From an uncultured Collinsella sp. (GTDB lineage Bacteria; Actinomycetota; Coriobacteriia; Coriobacteriales; Coriobacteriaceae): a stretch of DNA of 64,000 bases. The position numbers were made by a program, and so were the translations under genes. The notes beneath the pieces were generated by a model. The model saw only the letters and a list, made by a program, of their open reading frames with translations. It was not told the origin of the DNA and made no database searches. Within the stretch, counting starts at the first letter, position 1, and every line of letters starts with the position of its first letter. Positions 50,581 to 60,663 of this stretch are shown in pieces. The stretch covers positions 46,181 through 110,180 of the forward strand of contig CAUEPS010000005.1 in NCBI GenBank assembly GCA_959019775.1, given 5' to 3'.

Positions 50581-51735
50581 TTAGAAGCTGCCGCGCTTGA
50601 GGAAGTCGGGAAGCTCAAACTGATCGTTGCCAAAGTTGGGCAGCTCGGTACCGCCGACGTTGCGAGTCGGGGCAGCCTGAGCGGGGCTGGCAGCCGGAGC
50701 GGTGCGCTGCGGCTCAGCGGAAGCAGCGGCCTTGCTCTGGGACTGCTGAGCAGCGAAGAGCTCGTCCTGACGGTTGACGTTGGAGTCGGAGAAGCCCGTA
50801 GCGATAACGGTGATGCGCACCTGGTCGCCCAGGGACTCGTCAACAACGGTACCGAAGATGATGTTGGCCTCGGGGTCGACGGCATTGGCGACAACGTCGG
50901 CGGCGTCGCTGATCTCCTGAATGCCCAGGTCCTTGGAGCCGGCGATGGAAAGCAGGACACGCGTGGCGCCATCGATGGAGCTCTCGAGCAGCGGACTGGA
51001 GATGGCCTGCTGGGCAGCGTCGACGGCACGGGTATCCCCAGAAGCGGTACCGATACCCATCATGGCGGTACCGGCCTGCTTCATGATGGTCTTAACATCG
51101 GCGAAGTCCAGGTTGATGATACCCGGGACGGTGATGAGGTCGGTGATGCCCTGGGTGCCCTGGGAAAGGACGCCATCGGCAATTGCGAAGGCCTCGAGCA
51201 TCGTGGTCTTCTTCTCGGCGATGTCGAGCAGCTTGTCGTTAGGGATAACGATCATGGTGTCGACGCAATCGGAGAGGGTCTTGATGCCCTCCTCGGCGCT
51301 CTTCTTGCGCTTGCGACCCTCGAAGGTGAAGGGCTTGGTCACGACGGCGACGGTCAGCGCGCCGACCTCGTTCATTGCGATATCGGCAACGATGGGAGCG
51401 GCGCCGGTACCGGTACCGCCGCCCTCGCCGCAGGTGATGAACACCATGTCGGCGCCAGCGAGCGCCTCGGCGATATCGTCGCGGGACTCATCGGCAGCCT
51501 TGCGGCCAACCTCGGGGTTGGCGCCGGCGCCCAGGCCGCGGGTAAGGTCGGTGCCGATGTGCACCTTGATATCGGCATCAGAGATCGCGAGCGCCTGAGC
51601 ATCGGTGTTGATGGCAACAAACTCGACGCCGCGGATGCCCTCTTCGATCATTCGATTGACCGCGTTGGTACCGCCGCCGCCGACGCCGACCACCTTAATG
51701 ACGGCAAGGTAGTTGTTGATCTCTGTCTCGTGCAT
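50581..51735 (-). CDS. ftsZ: Cell division GTPase FtsZ
   Basis: A 384-aa tubulin homologue. N-terminal VIKVVGVGGGGTNAVNRMI, the GTP signature CGEGGGTGTGAAP at ~102-114, the synergy-loop region (GIINLDFADVKTIM), a Gln/Ala-rich linker (~320-365) and the C-terminal peptide ELPDFLKRGSF that binds SepF. Forms the Z ring. ATG at 51735 has GGAGGACCGAC. The 200 bases upstream carry AT-rich promoter-like sequence (TTGACT, CATAAT), so ftsZ probably has its own promoter. Confidence 0.97.
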   Translation of the reverse strand: MHETEINNYLAVIKVVGVGGGGTNAVNRMIEEGIRGVEFVAINTDAQALAISDADIKVHIGTDLTRGLGAGANPEVGRKAADESRDDIAEALAGADMVFITCGEGGGTGTGAAPIVADIAMNEVGALTVAVVTKPFTFEGRKRKKSAEEGIKTLSDCVDTMIVIPNDKLLDIAEKKTTMLEAFAIADGVLSQGTQGITDLITVPGIINLDFADVKTIMKQAGTAMMGIGTASGDTRAVDAAQQAISSPLLESSIDGATRVLLSIAGSKDLGIQEISDAADVVANAVDPEANIIFGTVVDESLGDQVRITVIATGFSDSNVNRQDELFAAQQSQSKAAASAEPQRTAPAASPAQAAPTRNVGGTELPNFGNDQFELPDFLKRGSF

Positions 51736-51892
51736 GTCGGTCCTCCGAACAAAGGTTATAGCCATAGCATGGGTTGACCCCTGCGCACATTAACCTTCAG
51801 GTTGAAAGTAAATGCAAAGGTAAACCGTATTATGTTTGCACATTATGAACGTATCAGTCAAATAATTGACCGTGAAAACCAAACAAACCAGA

Positions 51893-51930
51893 TAAACGGC
51901 GTGGTATGGCCCCTCAACAAAGCCGTTTAG
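51893..51930 (-). terminator. Weak terminator-like inverted repeat after ftsQ
   Basis: TAAACGGC/GCCGTTTA, 8 bp with a 21-base loop, five bases after the ftsQ stop. No good T-tract. Confidence 0.35.
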
Positions 51931-51934
51931 GATG

Positions 51935-53200
51935 CTAGGCGGTCGGTGCGTTCCTAAACGTGTAGTTGCCTGGAGAGCGCACATTGATATAGGTTACGCC
52001 CTCTACCTGCGAAAGCAGCTTGGTCACGATGCGTTCTTTCTTGGCGATATCATCCGAATCGCCCAGCGACACCTCGACGCCGTTGTCGAGATTTGCCGAG
52101 ATAGCCTCAACGGAAGGCGTGGAAATATCCTTCACCTGGTCCAAGAACTCGCTCGAAAAACCGCGTGCGTAATCCAGGCCGGCCTTGACGGCCTTGGAGC
52201 TCACCGCCCGACCCGAAACCGGTGCGACATCGGCCGAGACATCAGTCAACAGCACGGCGCCGTAGTGCTTGGCAAGCGCCAGGGCCGCATCGATGCCGGT
52301 CAGGGTGTTGGCACCCTCCCCCGATGTAATGACGTTTCCCTGGTCGTCCACCTCGACAGACGTCGACAACGGAGCAATCCAGGTGTCATCGTCTCCGATA
52401 GCCCAGGCAAGGTCGTCGGAGCTGATATAGGCAATGGCGATAACCTTACGCTCCGTCGGCGTGATGATAAGCGTATGGGGAAACTGGCGCTGGACATCCA
52501 CACCCGAGACCCACGGGTTTTGCTTGAGGCCCTCGGTAATCTGATCGGAATCCACGTTAAAGAGCGACGTGTTCTCGGGAAGACTGATGAGCTGCATGGC
52601 GTCGTGCTTGGTCACATGCTCGCTGCCATGAATCTGAATATCGGTGGCGGCGAACAGGCCAGAGTTGATGACGACGATGGCAATAATGGCAAGTAAGGCC
52701 ACGGCTGCCAGGATACCGCCCGCGATCTTGCCCTTACCCTTGATGGCAGAAGCGGCGTCGGTCGCCTTACCCGCCATGGCACCGAGCGATGACAGAGGAT
52801 TGAGGCCCTTTTTTGCCGAAGACGCCTTGGCGGCGGGTACCGATGTCAGCGAACGCGGCTTAGCGCCAGGCAACGTACGACCGGCATGCGGCGCACGAGC
52901 TCCCAGCGAAGGCCTGGGCGTCGCCATGGGTCGGGAGGTCTTGGTGCCCATCGCCGGCTTGGGCGTCACCGAAGGACGCGGAGCCGGACGACTCGTCTTT
53001 TTAGAAGCGGGGCGTCCTCCCAGCTGCGAGCCGACGACCGGGCGCTTGGCAGGACGAACGGGGCCAACAGACTTGGAGGGCATGGCGGGCTTATGTTGAG
53101 GCTGGGCAGGTGCGCCGGAACGCCCTCCGGCGCGGCGGAAGGTTGGTTTCGATGCTCTAGAAGCCGAGGAATTTAACTTCCGGTCTGAGCTCGATGCCAT
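51935..53200 (-). CDS. ftsQ: Cell division protein FtsQ/DivIB
   Basis: A 421-aa single-pass protein. A ~155-residue Pro/Lys/Arg/Ser-rich cytoplasmic N-terminus (GAPAQPQHKPAMPSKSVGPV...) is followed by one helix (IAGGILAAVALLAIIAIVVINSGLF) and a POTRA domain (IQIHGSEHVTKHDAMQLISLPE), then the FtsQ domain with LKQNPWVSGVDVQRQFPHTLIITPTERK. The N-terminus is far longer than in most FtsQ and is likely disordered. Its start overlaps the murB end by 44 bases. Confidence 0.9.
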   Translation of the reverse strand: MASSSDRKLNSSASRASKPTFRRAGGRSGAPAQPQHKPAMPSKSVGPVRPAKRPVVGSQLGGRPASKKTSRPAPRPSVTPKPAMGTKTSRPMATPRPSLGARAPHAGRTLPGAKPRSLTSVPAAKASSAKKGLNPLSSLGAMAGKATDAASAIKGKGKIAGGILAAVALLAIIAIVVINSGLFAATDIQIHGSEHVTKHDAMQLISLPENTSLFNVDSDQITEGLKQNPWVSGVDVQRQFPHTLIITPTERKVIAIAYISSDDLAWAIGDDDTWIAPLSTSVEVDDQGNVITSGEGANTLTGIDAALALAKHYGAVLLTDVSADVAPVSGRAVSSKAVKAGLDYARGFSSEFLDQVKDISTPSVEAISANLDNGVEVSLGDSDDIAKKERIVTKLLSQVEGVTYINVRSPGNYTFRNAPTA

Positions 53201-54068
53201 ACGCCTCCCTCACCTTTCCGTGCACATGCCTGATAACCGCGGCCACGTCATCGGCCGAGGCGGTTCCGTTATTAACGATAAAATTAGCGTGTACGGGCGA
53301 AACTTCCGCACCGCCAACCGAAAAACCCTTTAATCCACAATCCTCAATCAACTTGCCCACGCTTGCGTCGGGCGGGTTGCGAAAGACCGATCCGCAGGAT
53401 GCACGGCCCATGGGCTGCGTGCGCTTGCGGCGCGTCAGGTACCGCTCCATACGCTCGCGAATGTCGGCCTTGGACGCGGGTTTGAGCTTGAGCACGCACT
53501 CGAGAATGATCTCGTTACGCGGCAAGCTGCACTCGCGATACCCCCAAGCGATCTCGGACCCTGCATAGTGCTTAATACCGGACGCCGGATCAAACGTGAC
53601 CACGTCCTCGATAAGAGAGCCGATCCACTCGGTCCGCGTACCTGCGTTCATGGACACGGCGCCGCCGACCGAACCGGGAATACCGACCGCGAACTCAAGG
53701 CCCGAAAGCCCGCGCGACAAGGCGTCGTTGACCAAACGCGCGAACATCACGCCCGCGCCAACGGTCAGCGTGCAGCCGTCCTCGGCAACAACCGTGCGCT
53801 GAAACTCACGTCCCAGCGAAATAACGGCGCCGCGATAGCCGGCATCGGCAACCAACAGGTTGGACCCCTTGCCGATAATCACCCACGGCACCTGCTCGCG
53901 GTCAAGCACCGCCACGGCGCGACGCAGGGCATGGTAGCTATGGCACGTCACAAAGAGGTCGGCCTTGCCGCCGATACGATAACTCGTATGACGCGCAAGG
54001 CGTTCATCCTCGACTACGTCCGTGTCGATCATGCCCGAAAGCGCCATGACGGCGTTAAACAGACCCAT
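53157..54068 (-). CDS. murB: UDP-N-acetylenolpyruvoylglucosamine reductase
   Basis: A 303-aa type IIa MurB (FAD enzyme): HTSYRIGGKADLFV, WVIIGKGSNLLVADAGYRGAVI, GLEFAVGIPGSVGGAVSMNAG and the catalytic RASCGSVFRNPPD. It makes UDP-MurNAc. Placement between murC and ftsQ matches Firmicutes and some actinobacterial clusters. Five bases after the murC stop. Confidence 0.96.
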   Translation of the reverse strand: MGLFNAVMALSGMIDTDVVEDERLARHTSYRIGGKADLFVTCHSYHALRRAVAVLDREQVPWVIIGKGSNLLVADAGYRGAVISLGREFQRTVVAEDGCTLTVGAGVMFARLVNDALSRGLSGLEFAVGIPGSVGGAVSMNAGTRTEWIGSLIEDVVTFDPASGIKHYAGSEIAWGYRECSLPRNEIILECVLKLKPASKADIRERMERYLTRRKRTQPMGRASCGSVFRNPPDASVGKLIEDCGLKGFSVGGAEVSPVHANFIVNNGTASADDVAAVIRHVHGKVREAYGIELRPEVKFLGF

Positions 54069-54073
54069 AGAGG

Positions 54074-55492
54074 TTAAGCGTCTTTCTTGGCAGTCAGATA
54101 CTCGATGAACTCGGGGCCGACGGTCGTAACGTCGCCGGCACCCATGGTGAGCAGCAGGTCGCCCTCGCCCACGAGCTTCTCAAGCTCCTGGTTGAGCTCA
54201 AGACGGCTGGAGCAGTACACGACCTCCTTGCCGGGATGCTTGGCGCAAACAGTATCTGCGAGCATCTTGGAGGTAACGCCCGGAATCGGCATCTCGCCGG
54301 CGGAGAACACATCGATCAGCAGCAGCTTATCGGCGTTGGCAAAGGCATCGGCAAAGTCATCGCACAGAGCCTGCAGGCGCGAATAGCGGTGCGGCTGGAA
54401 CACGACGTCGACATGCTTGTAGCCCAGCGAAGAGGCAGCAGCGAGCGTCGCCTTGATCTCGGTGGGATGATGGCCGTAATCGTCAACCACCGTGATGCCG
54501 TCGATATCGCCCACGTGGGTAAAGCGACGGCGGACGCCCTCAAAACTCGAAAGTGCCTTAGCGGCGGCGTCGATATCGAGGCCTAGGACATGGGCGACGG
54601 TCAAGACGGCCGTGGCGTTGAGCATGTTGTGACGACCGGGGTTGCTCTTAATCTCGACAGCGTGCTCGGTGCCGTCCTCAAAGCGAACGATAAAGTCGCT
54701 CTGGATGCCCTTGACATCCGGATGCACGCAGACGATGTCGTTGTTCTCGGCAAAGCCATAGGAAAGCACATGACGGCCCGTCGACTTGGCGAGCTCGACC
54801 AGATGCGGGTCCTCGCCGCAAACGATGACGGTGCCGTCCTCGCCCACCAGCCCCATAAACTTTGCAAAGGTGGCCTCGATCTCCTCGATACCCGAGTAGT
54901 GATCGAGATGGTCGGCCTCGACGTTGGTCACGATGACCACGTTGGGGTTCAGGAACAGGAACGAGCTGTCGGACTCGTCGGCCTCGGCGACAAAGTAGTC
55001 ACCCGAGCCGTTCTTGCCGTTGGTGTCGTAGCCCTCGACGATGCCGCCGATTAAAAAGCTGGGGTCCAGACCCATGCGATCGAGCATCGTGGCGCACATC
55101 GAAGACGTCGTGGTCTTGCCGTGCGTGCCGGCAACGGCGACGGTGGTGTAGCCGTGGCCCAAGGCCGAGAGCATCTTGGCACGGGGCCACACGGGAATAC
55201 CGAGCTCGCGGGCACGCACGAGCTCGGGGTTGGACTCGGGAATTGCGGTGGAGACCACAACCACGTCAGGCTTGACCTCGTCGATTGTCGAAGCTTCGTG
55301 GCCCACGTGGACCTTCACGCCGGCGCGGGTAAGCTGGCGAATATAGCGCGACGTCTTAAGGTCGGAGCCGGTAACGGTGTAACCGCGCTCGTGCAGGACG
55401 AGGGCGATGCCGCTCATGCCGGCGCCACCGATACCGATAAAGTGGGCGCTCTTGAACTCGGGCGCGGAGGTTGCAGTCTGGGAATCAGCCAT
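54074..55492 (-). CDS. murC: UDP-N-acetylmuramate--L-alanine ligase
   Basis: A 472-aa Mur ligase with FIGIGGAGMSGIALVLHERGYTVTGSD, the ATP loop VAGTHGKTTTSSM and DDYGHHPTEIKATL. Adds the first amino acid of the peptide stem. ATG at 55492 has AAGGAG eleven bases upstream; a GTG at 55519 is a poorer option. Confidence 0.96.
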   Translation of the reverse strand: MADSQTATSAPEFKSAHFIGIGGAGMSGIALVLHERGYTVTGSDLKTSRYIRQLTRAGVKVHVGHEASTIDEVKPDVVVVSTAIPESNPELVRARELGIPVWPRAKMLSALGHGYTTVAVAGTHGKTTTSSMCATMLDRMGLDPSFLIGGIVEGYDTNGKNGSGDYFVAEADESDSSFLFLNPNVVIVTNVEADHLDHYSGIEEIEATFAKFMGLVGEDGTVIVCGEDPHLVELAKSTGRHVLSYGFAENNDIVCVHPDVKGIQSDFIVRFEDGTEHAVEIKSNPGRHNMLNATAVLTVAHVLGLDIDAAAKALSSFEGVRRRFTHVGDIDGITVVDDYGHHPTEIKATLAAASSLGYKHVDVVFQPHRYSRLQALCDDFADAFANADKLLLIDVFSAGEMPIPGVTSKMLADTVCAKHPGKEVVYCSSRLELNQELEKLVGEGDLLLTMGAGDVTTVGPEFIEYLTAKKDA

Positions 55493-55589
55493 GTGCTCGT
55501 GTACTCCTTGCGTAAACACTGCCTGTAACCCGTTAACTGTACCGCACCTACCGCATCCGCGCGAGGGCGACCGGCGATATCCCGTCTAA

Positions 55590-56705
55590 CTAACGCAATC
55601 CCTCTACCGCGTCGGCCAAAAGTGCGGCGGCACGGTCCTGGGCCAAGCCACGCGCCGCCTGACGCATGGCATCACGCGCCGCGGCGTCATCGATCAGGTG
55701 CAGCAGCTCGTCGGCAAAGGCAGGGGCATCGATATCGGCATCGGCGCAAAGCACGCCGGCACCGGCATCGACCAGGTAACGCGCATTCGTGGTCTGGTGG
55801 TCGGCCGTGGCGTGCGGATACGGCACGAGCACCGAGGGCACGGCAAGCGCGGCAATCTCCGCCACGCTCGAGGCACCGGAACGCGAGAGCACCAAATCGG
55901 CCGCAGCCAGCATATCGCCCATGTTGTCGATGTAGGGCTGGACTCGATAGCGCTTCGCCTCCTCGGGCGTCAGCGCCAAAGCGCGCTCGGTCTCCTCAAA
56001 GCCGTCGGCACCCGTCGAATGCAAAATGTAGAGATTCTCGCGGGTCAGCAGCTCACTCTTGAGCGAGGCAACGCGCTCGTTGAGATGCTGAGCACCGAGC
56101 GAACCACCAAAGACGAGCAGAAGCGTCGCGTCCTCGGGCACACCGAGCGTCTTGCGACCGCGGGCGCGATCGCCCTCGATCACCGAACGACGCACAGGAT
56201 TGCCCGTCATGAGCACATGGTCGGGGTCGCCCTCACGCTCAAAGACCGCGCGGGCCGCAGGTACCGAAATGCACACGCGGGCGGCATGTGAGTTCATCAT
56301 CTTATTGGCCAGACCCGGAACAGAGTTCTGCTCGTGCAGCAGATACGGAACGCCGGCGCCCTTGCACCAACCCAGCAGCGGGACCTCAACGTAAGCACCA
56401 AAGCCGATAGCGGCATCGGGCTTGCCGACCTTCGAGAAGTGACGGGCAAGCGCGCGCTTCGCCTTGTTGACGCGCCACAGCGAGGTCAACGCCGTCCAGG
56501 GACGGGAGCGATCGAAGCCCGTGACCGTGATGGGCACAAAATCGAATCCGGCCTCGGGAACCAGACGGCCCTCGAGCTTGCGCGATTGGCCCACGAACAC
56601 AACGTGATGACCGCGGTCACGCAGCTCCTCGGCCAAGGCGAGCGCGGGGTTGATATGTCCTGCCGTGCCGCCAGCTGCAATAGCAACGGTCATCTTATCG
56701 GTCAT
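55590..56705 (-). CDS. murG: UDP-GlcNAc--MurNAc-(pentapeptide) GlcNAc transferase
   Basis: A 371-aa GT-B enzyme: IAAGGTAGHINPALALAEEL, FGAYVEVPLLGWCKGAGVPYLLHEQNSVPGLANKMM, LLVFGGSLGAQHLNE and SRSGASSVAEIAALAVPSVLVPYPHATADHQTTNA. Completes lipid II at the inner membrane face. ATG at 56705 has AAGGGA upstream and overlaps the ftsW end by 11 bases. Confidence 0.96.
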   Translation of the reverse strand: MTDKMTVAIAAGGTAGHINPALALAEELRDRGHHVVFVGQSRKLEGRLVPEAGFDFVPITVTGFDRSRPWTALTSLWRVNKAKRALARHFSKVGKPDAAIGFGAYVEVPLLGWCKGAGVPYLLHEQNSVPGLANKMMNSHAARVCISVPAARAVFEREGDPDHVLMTGNPVRRSVIEGDRARGRKTLGVPEDATLLLVFGGSLGAQHLNERVASLKSELLTRENLYILHSTGADGFEETERALALTPEEAKRYRVQPYIDNMGDMLAAADLVLSRSGASSVAEIAALAVPSVLVPYPHATADHQTTNARYLVDAGAGVLCADADIDAPAFADELLHLIDDAAARDAMRQAARGLAQDRAAALLADAVEGLR

Positions 56706-58221
56706 GGTAATCCCTTCGTACACGCGACCCCTGGTCATCGGTGCGCAAACGCGCCGACGGGTCCGAATTCAAATCGATTCGATTATATCCGCCGCCCGCA
56801 TTGCGAGGAGTGGGGCGCTGCGGACGACCTTGCTGCGCCGTTCGCTGACGCGGACGGGCCGCCGGCTCGGTCGCAGAGCCATCCAGGACGGTAAAGCCGT
56901 TACGCGAAGATCGCTCGCCGCGCACGTGGGGCACGCCGGCGGTACTCTCATCCATAACGGCAAAGCTCTCGCGACGACGGTCGTACTCATCGCGACGGGC
57001 GCTCTCATACGAAACGCGCAGGATCAGACCGGCGAGCATAAGCGACACAATAATCGAGGAGCCGCCGTAGCTAATAAACGGCAGCGGCTTGCCCGTCATG
57101 GGAAACACATTGAGAATACCCAGCGCGTTGATCAAAAACTGCACCGCAAGGATGACCGCGGAACCCGATGCCATAAGTGCTCCGCGACGGTCGGTCGCCT
57201 GCTCGGCAATGCGAAACGCCGAGTAGATCAGCATCGCAAACACCAAGAAGAACAGCACGGTTCCGATAAAGCCAACTTCCTCGCCGATAATAGCCAAGAT
57301 GTAGTCGTTATGCGCCTCGGGCAAATACGAGTACTTCATGGTGGAGTTGCCGATACCGCGACCGAACAGGCCGCCCGAGGCAAACGCCATGATGGCAAGC
57401 GTGGCCTGATAGCCGTCACCATATTCGTCTGCCCAAGGATTCCAAGCAACCTCGACACGCGTCATACGATACGGCTCGGCGATAAGGGCGATCGCAATGA
57501 CGGCGATGCCGGCAACGACCGTCCAAACGATATATTTGGGGTCCAATCCCGCAAACAACGCCATGCACATGAGGGTCAACAAGATGATCAGAACGGTGCC
57601 AAAATCGGGCTGAACAAAGATCAGAAAGAGCGAAATGCCCAGGTAGACGCCCATGTTGCGAAGAAACTCGTTGATGTTGCCGCCGGGCGAAAAGATGCGG
57701 TCGAGCATGATGGCCGAATACGCGATGGCGAACGGCTTTAAAAACTCAGACGGCTGGAACTGAATACCGGCGATGTTGAGCCAGCGCGTGGCGCCACGAC
57801 TGCCGCTACCCATAAAGAACACCAGAACCAGTAGCCCTATCATGCCCATGAGGAAGATCCTGAGCACGTCTTCCCCAAACCAACTGTCCGGCAAGACGCG
57901 CACGATGGCAACCATAGCCAGCACGCCAACTCCGGCAAACGCGGCCTGTCGAAACAGGAAAAACGTCGCCGAACCATTCTCATGCAGTGCCTCGACCGAA
58001 GATGCCGAGTACACCATCAGCAAGCCAAAGCAAACCAAGCTAAACAGGCAAGCCATAAATATCAAACGGGGGCGCATGATGCGGGCGGGGACGCCGGCAA
58101 TATAGCGCTCACTGAACGTCTGCCCGCCGCGTCCGGAACGCGGCGTGCTACGCAGCGAGGAAGCACGGTCCGAGTCGGGCCTCCTCATATCACTTCGGGG
58201 GCTCTCCTCTCTCACCGGCAA
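56695..58221 (-). CDS. ftsW: SEDS peptidoglycan polymerase FtsW
   Basis: A 508-aa SEDS protein with ten helices. Conserved blocks are GATRWLNIAGIQFQPSEFLK, VQPDFGTVLIILLTLMCM, NDYILAIIGEEVGFIG and GKPLPFISYGGSSIIVSLM. A cytoplasmic basic N-terminus of ~45 and a disordered Arg/Gln-rich C-terminal tail of ~110 residues are added. Forms septal glycan strands with FtsI. Start uncertain: TTG at 58221 is used here because the frame opens right after murD; ATG at 58188 is an alternative. Confidence 0.93.
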   Translation of the reverse strand: MPVREESPRSDMRRPDSDRASSLRSTPRSGRGGQTFSERYIAGVPARIMRPRLIFMACLFSLVCFGLLMVYSASSVEALHENGSATFFLFRQAAFAGVGVLAMVAIVRVLPDSWFGEDVLRIFLMGMIGLLVLVFFMGSGSRGATRWLNIAGIQFQPSEFLKPFAIAYSAIMLDRIFSPGGNINEFLRNMGVYLGISLFLIFVQPDFGTVLIILLTLMCMALFAGLDPKYIVWTVVAGIAVIAIALIAEPYRMTRVEVAWNPWADEYGDGYQATLAIMAFASGGLFGRGIGNSTMKYSYLPEAHNDYILAIIGEEVGFIGTVLFFLVFAMLIYSAFRIAEQATDRRGALMASGSAVILAVQFLINALGILNVFPMTGKPLPFISYGGSSIIVSLMLAGLILRVSYESARRDEYDRRRESFAVMDESTAGVPHVRGERSSRNGFTVLDGSATEPAARPRQRTAQQGRPQRPTPRNAGGGYNRIDLNSDPSARLRTDDQGSRVRRDYHDR

Positions 58222-58224
58222 CCC

Positions 58225-59631
58225 CTATTCCGTTTGCGATTTCGCTGCCGCGGCAAGCTGGGCCACGTAGTCCTTAAACACGCGACCGCGCTCCTCGTAG
58301 CCCGAGAACTCGTCGAACGAAGAGCAGGCGGGCGAAAGCAGGATCACGTCGCCGCGGCTCGAGAGCGAGCGGGCAACGTCAACGGCATCGCGCAGATCAT
58401 CGGCCTGGGCGATATCCACGTCACCATCGACATCGGCCTCGTCCATAGCGGCGGTAAAGCGCTCGCGCGCATCGCCAAAGCAAACGACCGAGCGCACGTT
58501 ATCCATAACGACGCGGGCAAAATCCGCAAGCGGCGTACCCTTATCGTGGCCGCCGAGCAGCAAGATCACGTCGTCGTCGGGAAACGCCGTCAGGGCCTTT
58601 TCGACCGCATCGGTGTTCGTTGCCTTGGAATCGTTGACGTAGCGCACGCCATCGATCTCGCCACAGGGTTCCACGCGGTGTTCGAGCGGCTGGAACGATG
58701 CCAAACCGCGGCAAATGCCCTCGGGATCGGCACCGACGGCCAGAGCAGCCGTGGCGGCACATAGGGCATTGATGACATTGTGATGGCCCGAGATCTTGAG
58801 CTCGGACGTGGCGACAAGCTGAGTCTCGACACCCCTCAGGCGCACGACCATCTTACCGTCGCGCACAAAGGCGGCGTCTGCACCCTCGGGCTCGTCAAAA
58901 GCGACCTTGCAGATACGGCGACCCGGTGTGTAGATGTACTCATCGAACTCATGGATGCCGGCATCCTCGACGTCGATAACCACGAGGTCGTCGTCGACCA
59001 TATTCTCGAACAACTTGATCTTGGCAAGCGCATAGTTCTTGTGGCTCTTGTGCCAACCCAGGTGGTCGGGCGTGATGTTGAGCAGCACCGCCACGCGAGG
59101 ATGAAGCTCGGCGGTCGTAGCAATCTGATAACTCGACAGCTCGGCCACAAACCACTCATTGTGTGCGCGGCCGTCGATCTCGTTCACCGGCGGCTCGCCG
59201 ATATTGCCGACGGCCACGCTGGCTTCACCGGCGGCCTTGAGCAGATAATCTGTCAGCGACGTGGTAGTTGTCTTGCCGTTGGTGCCCGTGATGGCGATCC
59301 AATTTTGGGGAGACAGGCGATAGGCAAACTCGGGCTCGCCCATAATCTGAGCGGCATGCTCACGCCCAGCCTTAAAGAAGGCCGAGAACTCCGAGATACC
59401 CGGGCAGGTCACGCACACGTCATAGGCACCCTCGACCTGCTCGGTGCCGTAGACAAACGACGCGCCCTGCGCCTCGAGCGCACGTGTGGCGTCATTGGGC
59501 TCGGAGCTACCGCCGCCATACACGGTCGTGGCGCTCACGCGCTCGGGGTGAGCCAACGCCCAACGGGCGACATCGAGACCGGATTTACCCTGCCCCAAAA
59601 CAAGCAGGCTAAAGACATCAGCAAGAGGCAT
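58225..59631 (-). CDS. murD: UDP-N-acetylmuramoylalanine--D-glutamate ligase
   Basis: A 468-aa Mur ligase: FSLLVLGQGKSGLDVARW, ITGTNGKTTTTSLTDYLL, AELSSYQI, LLNITPDHLGWHKS and YVNDSKATNTDAVEKAL. Adds D-glutamate. Starts nine bases after mraY ends. Confidence 0.96.
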   Translation of the reverse strand: MPLADVFSLLVLGQGKSGLDVARWALAHPERVSATTVYGGGSSEPNDATRALEAQGASFVYGTEQVEGAYDVCVTCPGISEFSAFFKAGREHAAQIMGEPEFAYRLSPQNWIAITGTNGKTTTTSLTDYLLKAAGEASVAVGNIGEPPVNEIDGRAHNEWFVAELSSYQIATTAELHPRVAVLLNITPDHLGWHKSHKNYALAKIKLFENMVDDDLVVIDVEDAGIHEFDEYIYTPGRRICKVAFDEPEGADAAFVRDGKMVVRLRGVETQLVATSELKISGHHNVINALCAATAALAVGADPEGICRGLASFQPLEHRVEPCGEIDGVRYVNDSKATNTDAVEKALTAFPDDDVILLLGGHDKGTPLADFARVVMDNVRSVVCFGDARERFTAAMDEADVDGDVDIAQADDLRDAVDVARSLSSRGDVILLSPACSSFDEFSGYEERGRVFKDYVAQLAAAAKSQTE

Positions 59632-59640
59632 GAAAGACCA

Positions 59641-60660
59641 CTATCCCAACTGGAAGAACAGGGCGAGGCCAACGGCGCCAAAGGCCGCGGCGATAATCCA
59701 AAAACGGATAACGACCTTGGTCTCGGCCCAGCCCTTCTTTTCGAAATGATGATGAATGGGTGCCATAAGGAAGACGCGCTTGTGCGTAAAGTGGAAATAG
59801 ACAACCTGGATCATGACCGACAGGGTCTCGACGATAAACAGACCGCCGATGATGAGGGAAACGACTTCGGTGTTGGTCATGATGGAGGTGCAGGCAAAAG
59901 CGGCACCCAGGGCAAGCGAGCCGGTATCACCCATAAAGATGCTCGCCGGGTAGCAGTTGAACCACAAAAAGCCCAGGCAGGCACCGGCGCACGCCGTGCA
60001 GAAGATGGACAGGTTCACGTCACCGTGCAAAAACGCCATGGCGGCCATGGCGAGCATGGCGATCATGGAAGTGCCGCCGGCAAGGCCGTCCAGACCATCG
60101 GTCAGGTTCACGGCATTGGAAAGACCAGCGATCATCAGCCAGCAAAATACAATGTAGAGCCACGGAAACGAAAGGCCGCAGATGGTGGTCGAAAGAACAC
60201 CGAGGTCAATCGTCAGGCCGCCGGGAAAACGAATCTCGGGGGCGACGCCGCACCAATTGACGGCGAGCACGGTAAAGGTGACGCAGATGATGGTCAGACC
60301 GATCATCTTGGCGTGAGGCGTCAGGCCAAGCGAGCGACCATGCGTGACGGAGGTCAGGTCGTCGATGAGGCCCAGAACGCCGGTGGCCAGCGTTGCAAGC
60401 AGCACGAGCACGAGCTCGGTGGTGAGCTTGCCCATCAGCAGGCAGGTCAGCGAGATCGCGACAAGGATGATAACGCCGCCCATGGTCGGCGTACCCTGTT
60501 TAATCAAATGACGCTTGGGGCCGTCGGCTCGGACCTGTTGGCCGATACCCTCGACCTTCAGCAGCTTGATCCACCACGGCATAAGCAGCAACGCAATGGC
60601 GGCAGCGATGCCAAGTCCCAAAAAGGCCTGATACGTAGGATACGAGGGATTGCCGAACAT
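59641..60660 (-). CDS. mraY: Phospho-N-acetylmuramoyl-pentapeptide-transferase
   Basis: A 339-aa integral membrane enzyme with ten helices: HLIKQGTPTMGGVIIL, GLIDDLTSVTHGRSLGLTPHAKM with the DD pair, NLTDGLDGLAGG, and FLMAPIHHHFEKKGWAETKVV. Makes lipid I. Starts three bases after murF. Confidence 0.97.
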   Translation of the reverse strand: MFGNPSYPTYQAFLGLGIAAAIALLLMPWWIKLLKVEGIGQQVRADGPKRHLIKQGTPTMGGVIILVAISLTCLLMGKLTTELVLVLLATLATGVLGLIDDLTSVTHGRSLGLTPHAKMIGLTIICVTFTVLAVNWCGVAPEIRFPGGLTIDLGVLSTTICGLSFPWLYIVFCWLMIAGLSNAVNLTDGLDGLAGGTSMIAMLAMAAMAFLHGDVNLSIFCTACAGACLGFLWFNCYPASIFMGDTGSLALGAAFACTSIMTNTEVVSLIIGGLFIVETLSVMIQVVYFHFTHKRVFLMAPIHHHFEKKGWAETKVVIRFWIIAAAFGAVGLALFFQLG

Positions 60661-60663
60661 GGG

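Noticed and set aside
49594..51777. A 727-codon plus-strand open frame
   Set aside because: Antisense to pgeF and ftsZ; low-complexity Gly/Asp/Leu composition and no ribosome site.
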